From the NCBI GenBank assembly GCA_018383375.1, contig JAHAWW010000115.1:1-5508 (forward strand): DNA of 5,508 bases, written 5' to 3'. The stretch comes from Prevotellamassilia sp. GTDB taxonomy: Bacteria > Bacteroidota > Bacteroidia > Bacteroidales > Bacteroidaceae. The notes beneath the pieces were generated by a model. It ran no database searches. It was given only the letters and a program-made list of their open reading frames with translations, and was not told where the DNA came from. How positions within the stretch are numbered: the stretch's first letter is position 1; every line of letters starts with the position of its first letter. Below are positions 1-5,149 of the stretch, in pieces. Made by a program: the position numbers and the translations under genes.

Positions 1-217
1 CGCCCGTTTCGGCGAGGGGACGGCTACCGAGTTCGAAGGCAAAGAGAGCCGAGTCGTTTTTGGTGACATAAAAGCGGTCGCCGGGTTTGGCGGCGGTCAT
101 GGCGTCGGCCGCATTGATTTTTTTGTAGCCTGCCGCTTCGAGTCGGCGACTGATGGTGTCGACGGCGAGGAAGTTGACGGGCGAGGCGTTGAGAAAGTCG
201 ATGAGTCTTGTAATCAT
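1..217 (-). CDS. M18 family (aspartyl) aminopeptidase, N-terminal part; gene runs off the left edge
   Basis: This is the first 72 residues of a cytosolic metallo-aminopeptidase of family M18, whose members remove N-terminal, often acidic, residues from peptides using two metal ions. The sequence shows the typical opening of the family. FLNASPVNFLAV (residues 8-19) is followed by an amphipathic helix with RRLEAAGYK, then PGDRFYVTKNDSALFAFELG (45-64), which matches the family's 'PG.RYYVTRNGSSL.AF..G' beta-hairpin. The metal-binding and catalytic residues lie further downstream and are outside the window, so activity cannot be judged. The ATG at 217 is chosen because the family homology begins within a few codons of it. 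There is no Shine-Dalgarno sequence, as expected in Bacteroidota. The gene is separated from the upstream genes by a terminator and about 400 bases, so it is probably a separate transcription unit. The family call is firm; substrate preference is not visible. Confidence 0.87.
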   Translation of the reverse strand, partial: MITRLIDFLNASPVNFLAVDTISRRLEAAGYKKINAADAMTAAKPGDRFYVTKNDSALFAFELGSRPLAETG

Positions 218-267
218 GCTATCGAGTGTGTATGTTGGATTGTCGTGACAATGGGTCTCAGTGAGGG

Positions 268-275
268 CAAATATA
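268..275 (-). promoter_or_regulatory. Candidate -7 promoter box (TATATTTG) for the M18 aminopeptidase gene
   Basis: Read on the minus strand this is TATATTTG, a perfect match to the Bacteroidota primary sigma factor -7 element TAnnTTTG. It lies 50 bases before the ATG at 217, which would give a leader of about 40-45 nucleotides. A partner -33 element is poor: the nearest TTTTG (290-294) is only 14 bases away rather than the usual 19-21. The position fits well, but the call rests on one box. Confidence 0.45.
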
Positions 276-316
276 GCAAAAAGCCGCCACAAAAGAGTCG
301 GGTGGTCATGGGTAAG

Positions 317-355
317 TGAACAACGCCTCACGGCTCGCTCAGAGCACCGTGTTCA
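317..355. repeat. Imperfect inverted repeat in the aminopeptidase upstream region
   Basis: TGAAC (317-321) faces GTTCA (351-355), and CACGG (329-333) faces CCGTG (347-351). A very short GCTC/GAGC pairing lies in the loop, and the left arm carries a bulge of several bases. It would lie in the leader of any transcript starting from the candidate promoter at 446-475. It is not followed by a T-run on either strand, so it is not a terminator. Function is unknown. Confidence 0.3.
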
Positions 356-445
356 AAAGGGAGGGTTGAGTGGGACATAGCTATAGGTTTTATTCAATCT
401 TTTTCAGAATTACACACAATAGGGCCAATTGGACCGAAGAGGCCC

Positions 446-475
446 AAAATCTACGCCGAGAGCACTGAAAATCAA
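446..475 (-). promoter_or_regulatory. Possible distal promoter, TTG-19-TAGATTTT, reading towards the aminopeptidase gene
   Basis: On the minus strand a TTG (473-475) is followed after 19 bases by TAGATTTT then G (446-453). This resembles the Bacteroidota pattern TTTG, 19-21 bases, TAnnTTTG, with one extra T in the -7 box. Transcription from here would run leftwards with a leader of about 220 bases before the aminopeptidase ATG, or could make a short RNA. The stretch is AT-rich, so chance matches are likely. Confidence 0.22.
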
Positions 476-567
476 TGTCATAAAGAAGAAAACACGCCTT
501 GAAAGCCTCAAAAACTGACGGAAAATAGCGACGTGAAACATTTTTGAGCCAGAAAAAAGCGCGTGAA

Positions 568-612
568 ATAGGGACTATTTTTCCCGCGATAAGGACAGTT
601 TTTCCTGTCATA
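568..612. repeat. Two-unit 21-bp tandem repeat with small hairpins
   Basis: On the plus strand two 21-base units, 568-588 and 589-609, each start with ATA and share the core GGAC-TTTTTCC; a third copy of ATA plus AGG follows at 610-615. Unit 2 contains a perfect 5-bp inverted repeat, GACAG/CTGTC around a 6-base centre. Unit 1 contains GGGA/TCCC. The differences between the units partly preserve pairing. It lies just downstream of the terminator at 625-662 in an otherwise empty spacer. Confidence 0.6.
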
Positions 613-624
613 AGGCCCGTAAGG

Positions 625-662
625 CTTTGAAAATGAAAAAGAGAGGCCAAAAACCTCTCTTT
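625..662 (-). terminator. Rho-independent terminator after the DUF1294 gene
   Basis: On the minus strand a perfect 9-bp stem, AAAGAGAGG (654-662) with CCTCTCTTT (638-646), encloses a 7-base loop and runs straight into TTTTTCATTTTC. This is a standard intrinsic terminator. It lies about 70 bases after the stop of the DUF1294 gene and would end transcripts coming from the right-hand genes. The plus-strand reading also gives a stem followed by TTTGCTTATTTC, so weak bidirectional action is possible, but no plus-strand gene feeds it. Confidence 0.85.
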
Positions 663-675
663 GCTTATTTCTTGC

Positions 676-694
676 CTCAAAGATAATCTTTGAG
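676..694 (-). repeat. Perfect 8-bp inverted repeat between the DUF1294 stop and the terminator
   Basis: CTCAAAGA (676-683) and TCTTTGAG (687-694) are exact reverse complements around TAA. The hairpin forms in the 3' untranslated region, just before the terminator stem. It lacks a T-tract of its own, so it more likely shields the 3' end or adds to termination than acts alone. Confidence 0.55.
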
Positions 695-729
695 CGGGAT
701 GTGGAAAAAGACAAACCGATGAGTGCCGT

Positions 730-999
730 CTAAAGCTTGAAGTATGACAACACAAACCAAGCGCCCACCCATTGGGCCACAAACAAAATCGGGACCAGAA
801 TGAGAAACAAGGGCTTGCGCACTTTGTGCCAAAAAAGCAACATACCCATCAAAGCGCCAAAGGCACCACCAATGGCGGCCAACACAATGAGCACAGCCTC
901 GGGTATGCGCGACGTGCCGCGCTCGGCCTTCAACTTGTCTACGCCGTAAAACACAAAGGCGAGAATGCTCAAGAAAAATAACAGACTTATGGTTAGCAT
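730..999 (-). CDS. DUF1294 family small integral membrane protein
   Basis: This 89-residue protein is almost entirely hydrophobic, with about three membrane segments (roughly residues 2-19, 36-55 and 65-86), so it sits in the inner membrane. The family marks of DUF1294 are clear: YGVDKLKAERGTSRIPE (residues 18-34), a glycine-rich GGAFGALMGM (44-53), and HKVRKP (58-63), which corresponds to the conserved 'RHKTRK' motif. Length is normal for the family, and the molecular function of DUF1294 is not known. The ATG at 999 follows the stop of the 438-residue gene after 24 bases, and a terminator follows, so it is probably the last gene of the same transcript. It is a common genomic passenger, and co-transcription alone does not make it part of the preceding system. 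Confidence 0.88.
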   Translation of the reverse strand: MLTISLLFFLSILAFVFYGVDKLKAERGTSRIPEAVLIVLAAIGGAFGALMGMLLFWHKVRKPLFLILVPILFVAQWVGAWFVLSYFKL

Positions 1000-1023
1000 A
1001 ACGTGTGAGATTTACCAGTGAAT

Positions 1024-2340
1024 TCAGTTCAAAGTGTGGGAGGCCACTTTCATTAAAACCCAATAGCAGGCCAATGTGACCAGCGCGCAGAGCACCCACG
1101 CCAACAACGTCAGCCACGGGAAGCCGCGACGCTCAATGGTCTCGACCACAACGAGATAGCGACGCTCTTCGTCGTCGAGCACGAGATCGACAGGGCGGAA
1201 ACGGCGTGAAGCCTGCGTCAAAGTGAGTCGGGCGGCCGGGGAGGAAATCCGAGAGGCGTCGACAACGAACTGTCCCTTCGGGTCGGTAAGGGCCTCGATG
1301 GTGACACCGCCTATGGCCAATTTGACCGAGGCGCCGACCACCGGCGTGGTTTCGTCGCTCTCGACAATGGTGAAGGTGAGCACGTCGAGCGGCACTTCAA
1401 AATCGAAAACTTCGGGACCGCTCACCACATAACTCTCGGTGTGTTGCGGATTGCGCATGTCGGAGAGACTGAACGACGTGCCGGAAGTCAAGGGCGGCAA
1501 TTGGGCTTTTCCGGCAGTGTCGGTGACGAGGGTAGAAGGAGCGGCCTCGATGCCGAAACAGCTCAAGCTGTAGCCCACACAGGGTGTGCCATCGGGATGG
1601 TGCACGAAGACACTGCAGCAAACCGTCGTGGGCAGTTCGGGCTCGGGGGCAGGGGCCGGAGGCTCGGGGGCAGGCGGCGCTAAAGGCGCAAGATTGACTG
1701 CGTAGCGCGTTTGTCCGGGCTCAAACATGATTTCATAGTCAACACCGTCTACCACAAGCGACAATCCACGCTGGCCCTTATAGGGCGAGAATTGGTAGGT
1801 GCCGTCGGCCTCGGCAGTGAGCGACTTGAGCCCGGTGTGGGTTTTCAGTCCAAAGACAAGTCCAGAAACCGGAGCACCGGAGCGCATAAAGGCCACGGTG
1901 ATGACGACTTGGGAGGTGGCTTTGCCACGCAGCGGGCCGCCGGGCATTCGCTCCACAGGACCATAACCCCAGGCGGCGAGGCAGACTTCCACGCCCTGAG
2001 CCGTCGACCGGCAAAAGACACAATCATCTGTGGGCGTCGAAAGGGCAGCGCGCACAATGCCGTCGGCATTGGGTGTGGTCGACAATAAACGGAGCAACTG
2101 CTGCTCGGCGCCGGCCAAAACGTTTTCGGCGGTCTGACGGATGTCGGCAGGCGCATAGGCCAAGGTCGTCCAATCGTCGCCGGGCGCCTGCCAAGTGAGT
2201 TCTGACGGCCCCACGTGGCGACGGGCAAAACAAAGACCGCTACCACCAAGGCGACTCTCAAAGAGATTGCAAAGCCCGTCGTAGGGCACACCGTCGACCA
2301 ACTGGCGGACGTCGTTTTTATTGACTTTCTTAAGTATCAT
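1024..2340 (-). CDS. 438-residue tail-anchored protein with three beta-sandwich-like modules, function unknown
   Basis: I do not recognise the N-terminal domain (about residues 1-140), which is mixed alpha/beta, contains a CVFC pair at 107-110 and ends in LAAWGYG. Three beta-rich modules follow, resembling carboxypeptidase-regulatory or Cna-B-like folds: about 144-217, 238-318 and 319-402. Each has a D-x-G or T-D-x-x-G turn (EADGTYQF, TDTAGKAQL, TDPKGQFVV). A proline/alanine/glutamate linker (218-237) separates modules 1 and 2. One membrane helix lies at about 409-430, preceded by ERR and followed by only eight residues. No signal peptide is present, and the arginines lie before the helix. 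I therefore infer a tail anchor with the whole body in the cytosol, which is unusual for such modules. Nine cysteines outside the membrane helix fit a reducing compartment. The upstream spacer is 53 bases, so it is probably co-transcribed with the 273-residue gene. The start is ATG without a Shine-Dalgarno sequence. Confidence 0.72.
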   Translation of the reverse strand: MILKKVNKNDVRQLVDGVPYDGLCNLFESRLGGSGLCFARRHVGPSELTWQAPGDDWTTLAYAPADIRQTAENVLAGAEQQLLRLLSTTPNADGIVRAALSTPTDDCVFCRSTAQGVEVCLAAWGYGPVERMPGGPLRGKATSQVVITVAFMRSGAPVSGLVFGLKTHTGLKSLTAEADGTYQFSPYKGQRGLSLVVDGVDYEIMFEPGQTRYAVNLAPLAPPAPEPPAPAPEPELPTTVCCSVFVHHPDGTPCVGYSLSCFGIEAAPSTLVTDTAGKAQLPPLTSGTSFSLSDMRNPQHTESYVVSGPEVFDFEVPLDVLTFTIVESDETTPVVGASVKLAIGGVTIEALTDPKGQFVVDASRISSPAARLTLTQASRRFRPVDLVLDDEERRYLVVVETIERRGFPWLTLLAWVLCALVTLACYWVLMKVASHTLN

Positions 2341-2393
2341 AGGATGAAGGGAAAGAATGCGTTACATAATGTTCCAGACATAAGGCCGGGCCG

Positions 2394-3215
2394 TCAATAA
2401 CGGGCATAATACGAGCCAAGCGACGAGGCGAGCTGTCCACCAATCTCTGACGAAAAGCGATGAAACACATCGGCAAGAAGGTGACGCTGAGAGAGGCGAG
2501 CCTGGTCGGTGGTGAAGCGGTTGAAATGGCGGACTATCTGGTCGTAAAGTGCCTTATGGTGTTGCTGCTGTGCCTCAGAGAGCCGTGTGTTTGTGGCAGC
2601 CAAACCATCCCGCAGGGTGATGATTTTAGAGAGATGCCGGCGATAGATGGCATTATTACGATAGCTGTCGGCCTCGGCGAGCACACGGCTACGATGTGGA
2701 CCGAACGACTTCCACGAATGGCCATTGAAAGCCGGCGAAAGGCGATGAGAAGAGGCCACAAAGCGAGCGACCTTGACATAAACGTCGTAAATCTGACGAA
2801 GTTCTTGCAGACGGGCATCGCCCGGCAGGCGACGCCAAAGAGTATCGACGCCGGCCATACCGTCTTTGACCACAGCCGGCCGACAATCTGAACGATGAAA
2901 CTCTGCGAGCAACACTCGGTGAAGGGCATCGGCGGCAGCATTGTTGGACTGAGCCATAAGATAGTCGGCCTCGGTGGGACTGATGCGTCCGGCGCCCTGC
3001 ATCTGGCCGATGTCGCTCTGCTGCTCGGCAAAGAGCTTTTGCGACCACGTCTCGGCTTCAGCCCAACCCGCGTGAATGGTCTTGGAGGTTTCGGCCAATA
3101 TGGTTTTCTGCGGATTGACAGGCGGAGGAGGCGTGGTGCCGCCACTAAGCCACATGGCACCAAGCACAAGCGCCAAAACGCCAATGGCCAACAAAACGAG
3201 ACGAAGTATTTTCAT
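2394..3215 (-). CDS. 273-residue N-terminally anchored, helical periplasmic protein, function unknown
   Basis: MKILR is followed by a hydrophobic segment (residues 6-23), then a GGTTPPPPVNP hinge (25-35) and a long charged, Q-, H- and R-rich body. This is the layout of a signal anchor with the body exported to the periplasm. There is no lipobox cysteine after the hydrophobic segment, and the only cysteine is at about residue 111, so it is not a lipoprotein. The body looks all-helical, with amphipathic stretches such as SEAQQQHHKALYDQIVRHF near the C-terminus; I recognise no domain or catalytic motif. I chose the ATG at 3215. The frame stays open to a TTG at 3224, which would add only three residues before the basic start of the anchor and is a less likely start. 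It lies 78 bases after the 564-residue gene and 53 before the 438-residue gene, so it is probably in one transcript with both. Confidence 0.72.
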   Translation of the reverse strand: MKILRLVLLAIGVLALVLGAMWLSGGTTPPPPVNPQKTILAETSKTIHAGWAEAETWSQKLFAEQQSDIGQMQGAGRISPTEADYLMAQSNNAAADALHRVLLAEFHRSDCRPAVVKDGMAGVDTLWRRLPGDARLQELRQIYDVYVKVARFVASSHRLSPAFNGHSWKSFGPHRSRVLAEADSYRNNAIYRRHLSKIITLRDGLAATNTRLSEAQQQHHKALYDQIVRHFNRFTTDQARLSQRHLLADVFHRFSSEIGGQLASSLGSYYARY

Positions 3216-3293
3216 TCCAAACAAATTTAATTGCTAACGTACGGAAAAGGAAGGAGAACGTTGGGAAAACCAAGTGGCTTTTTGACTCATATT

Positions 3294-4988
3294 TTAATGA
3301 GCACCAGTCTCAATAAGCTGGTCGAGGCTCTCCTGCGGGAGCAAGTTTTCAAATGATTCGGCCGCGGCAGCTTTATTCTTGAGTTCGTCTGCTTTTTTGC
3401 CATTCACTCTTACGAACTCTTTAAGAATCATCTTCTGCGAGTCGCTGAGGCGAGAGTCTTTGTCCTGCAAGATTTTGTTTAGGCTCTCAACTTGGCCTTG
3501 CTTGAGCGCGTACCACGCTTCGAGGACTTCATTATACTGGAGCGAAAGCCGATCGGCCTCTTCGTGTTCCAGATCGAATGCGGAGGCAGGCTCAGTTTGA
3601 AGCCACTCATACACTTCTGACAACAAACTGTCAATAGGCTCGTGGATTGTTCCCAAACGGGATTGATAATCTTTATACATCTGTTCAATGTCCTTCGTGT
3701 CGGCTCCGGCAGCGGACCGGTCTTTGGAGACTTGCTCTTGCTTGGCAGCAGTAGCCGGCGTGGCAGAGTGCCCCCAAATGAAAAAGCCGATGAGCACGCC
3801 CAAAAGCAGGCCGACAGCCAGTCCGATGCCGGCAAACAGCAGAAGATCCGGCAAGCGACGCGACTGCGAGCCACCGCCCGAGGTCGGACAACCATGACTA
3901 CGGGGGGAGTTGACTGGTTTGAGGGTGGAGCGGAGAGTCACACGAAGGAGCCGGCCTCCATTGGATAACTGCGTGGCGGTGTGGCTTAACATCTTGAGAG
4001 TATAGTCGGACGGGGCTATGCTCCACTTCAACTCGGTGTCGGGACCTTCAAGTTGCACCTCACCACGCTCAGGTATGGGATAAGAACGACCGTTTTGCGA
4101 CCGCAACACAAGGCGTGATGGAGAGATGGCTTCGCCGTTTTCGAGCACAGCCTCTATGCGCAGGCTAATGGTCTTGAGACGCGGACTGAGCCGGCACACG
4201 ATGCGCTCTTCGGATTCGTCGACCTTCACTCCGGGTTCGGCGCCCTGCATGGCTTTGGCTATTTGGATGGTATAGGCCGTGTTTTCTTCATAACTCTGAG
4301 TGGCAGGTACATTGATAGTGAACGAGGGCTTGATGGCCGGATTGATTTCGCCCACACGTTGATTGCCCAAATAGATGTCGTAGACTTTAGGACGCGGCGT
4401 CGCCACGTTAAGCCGTGGCGCCATGGAGGCGTGATTGGGGGCAAAGACTACTTCGCCATAGGCTTGAAACTCACGATAGGCCGGATCGGCAAAAATGGCA
4501 CGCGTGGTGGCCTCGTCGGCGGTGACAACGGCAAAGCCGGTGCCGGCCGTGGGACGATGAGGACTGTGGGCCGGCTCGAGACGATAACGCGAAAGAATGG
4601 CGCGAAACTCGTCAACTTGCTCGTCGCGGTCGAGGAATTGGGCACCGGCAATGCCTATGGCAAGGTAGTGAGCCACATAATAGCGATAGGCTTCGGTCAA
4701 AACGTCGTAGGGACTTACGCCGTCGGCGAATTTCATACCGCGAGGCACTCCAAGCGCCATTTTGAAACTGCCTGTACGGGCTGCGCCTATGCTCGAAACG
4801 CCATTGCGCACCACCGTGTAGAGCGTGTGGCTCTCGGCAGTGTGAAGCACATAAAACTCTGTGCACGACTCAAATCCCGGATAAAAACTATCGGCAATGG
4901 CCAGTGGCGTACCAATAACAAGAATGGGAGCGAAGCCGGAATCGCTGCGCTTGTTGCCATAGATATGGAGCGAAAGAGAAGATGACAT
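3294..4988 (-). CDS. 564-residue membrane protein with large cytosolic part, possible GTPase-associated (GAP1-N-like) N-terminus
   Basis: Domains in order: an alpha/beta N-terminal domain (about residues 5-190, with LHIYGNKRSDSGFAPI at 6-21, ARTGSFKMALGVPRG at 70-84 and FADGVSPYDVL at 87-97); a beta-rich region (about 196-356) with two likely sandwich modules; a low-complexity S/G/P/R stretch (361-378); one membrane helix (about 380-405); and a charged helical C-terminus (406-564). SRR just before the helix and no signal peptide indicate that the first 375 residues are cytosolic and the C-terminus periplasmic. The pattern YG...SGF..., then G-S-F...AL.P, weakly recalls the N-terminal domain of GTPase-associated proteins (GAP1-N) of NTPase-centred conflict systems. 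That is a guess from motif shape, supported by the GTPase gene just upstream. The start is ATG at 4988; the spacer upstream is 161 bases and carries repeats. Confidence 0.73.
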   Translation of the reverse strand: MSSSLSLHIYGNKRSDSGFAPILVIGTPLAIADSFYPGFESCTEFYVLHTAESHTLYTVVRNGVSSIGAARTGSFKMALGVPRGMKFADGVSPYDVLTEAYRYYVAHYLAIGIAGAQFLDRDEQVDEFRAILSRYRLEPAHSPHRPTAGTGFAVVTADEATTRAIFADPAYREFQAYGEVVFAPNHASMAPRLNVATPRPKVYDIYLGNQRVGEINPAIKPSFTINVPATQSYEENTAYTIQIAKAMQGAEPGVKVDESEERIVCRLSPRLKTISLRIEAVLENGEAISPSRLVLRSQNGRSYPIPERGEVQLEGPDTELKWSIAPSDYTLKMLSHTATQLSNGGRLLRVTLRSTLKPVNSPRSHGCPTSGGGSQSRRLPDLLLFAGIGLAVGLLLGVLIGFFIWGHSATPATAAKQEQVSKDRSAAGADTKDIEQMYKDYQSRLGTIHEPIDSLLSEVYEWLQTEPASAFDLEHEEADRLSLQYNEVLEAWYALKQGQVESLNKILQDKDSRLSDSQKMILKEFVRVNGKKADELKNKAAAAESFENLLPQESLDQLIETGAH

Positions 4989-5021
4989 GGTTATAAGCTG
5001 TGAAAGGTTTGATTTTCTAAT

Positions 5022-5067
5022 CTATGAGGCTAAGAGAGTAAAGGTCTAAAGACTATGAGACTAAGAG
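5022..5067. repeat. CTAAGAG/CTATGAG short tandem repeat
   Basis: On the plus strand a 15-base block, CTATGAGgCTAAGAG (5022-5036), recurs as CTATGAGaCTAAGAG (5053-5067) with one mismatch. A related CTAAAGA (5046-5052) lies directly before the second copy. The whole stretch reads as degenerate units of CTAxGAG. It is non-coding, just upstream of the 564-residue gene. Confidence 0.65.
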
Positions 5068-5073
5068 TTTTAG

Positions 5074-5109
5074 CGGCCAAGAACGGCCTGAAAGGCCATT
5101 GCCTGGCCG
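5074..5109. repeat. Two-tier GGCC hairpin
   Basis: An outer 6-bp stem, CGGCCA (5074-5079) with TGGCCG (5104-5109), surrounds an inner 5-bp stem, GGCCT (5085-5089) with AGGCC (5093-5097), and a GAA loop. Internal loops of 5 and 6 bases separate the tiers, so GGCC occurs four times in 36 bases. On the minus strand it is followed by GCTAAAACTC, not a T-run, so it is not a standard terminator. It could be a repetitive palindrome, an RNA-stability element or a protein-binding site. Confidence 0.55.
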
Positions 5110-5149
5110 ATTTTCCCTATTTGATTTTTTGTCTTTTGAGTCTCTTGGC

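Larger units (their letters stand above)
218..624. other. Long intergenic stretch without a supportable gene
   Basis: About 400 bases lie between the terminator of the upstream genes and the aminopeptidase start. The middle part (about 380-620) is visibly richer in A and T than the coding regions. Reading frames that cross it have no recognisable protein and are produced in part by the 21-bp repeat, which encodes a 7-residue periodicity. What it holds: the tandem repeat, the inverted repeat at 317-355, an 8-bp palindrome CCAATTGG at 425-432, and two candidate minus-strand promoter elements. I see no tRNA, rRNA or CRISPR structure. Confidence 0.55.
4989..5149 (-). other. Spacer between GTPase-like gene and 564-residue gene, with structured repeats
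   Basis: At 161 bases this is the widest gap in the gene run. On the minus strand, after the GTPase stop, come an A-rich stretch, a GGCC-rich two-tier hairpin, then a run of CTAAGAG-like repeats and an AT-rich approach to the ATG at 4988. No good TAnnTTTG promoter box and no stem followed by T-run is visible, so I cannot say whether transcription stops, restarts or reads through here. Confidence 0.5.

Noticed and set aside
218..729. tRNA, CRISPR array or insertion sequence in the left spacer
   Set aside because: No cloverleaf, no regularly spaced identical repeats, no terminal inverted repeats with a transposase frame, and no target duplications were seen.
390..782. 130-residue minus-strand reading frame in the left spacer
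   Set aside because: It overlaps the 3' end of the DUF1294 gene, crosses the terminator, has no family resemblance, and part of it is a peptide periodicity made by the 21-bp repeat.
1711..2088. Plus-strand and alternative minus-strand frames inside the 438-residue gene
   Set aside because: Their predicted peptides are rich in R, H, G and W without pattern, while the main frame shows domains, a linker and a membrane anchor.
2460..2891. 143-residue plus-strand frame opposite the 273-residue gene
   Set aside because: It is a shadow frame: no domain, no promoter or start context, and a composition that mirrors the real gene.
3216..3224. TTG start for the anchored protein, three codons upstream of the ATG
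   Set aside because: The ATG at 3215 directly gives the basic MKILR start of the anchor, and a TTG start adds nothing.
3222..3229. TAAATTTG, a perfect -7 promoter box match in front of the 273-residue gene
   Set aside because: It ends only six bases before the ATG, so transcription would begin at or inside the start codon, and no -33 box is seen; probably chance in AT-rich spacer.
4263..4985. 240-residue plus-strand reading frame opposite the 564-residue gene
   Set aside because: It is antisense to a better-supported gene, has no recognisable motifs, and open antisense frames of this size are common in GC-rich coding DNA.
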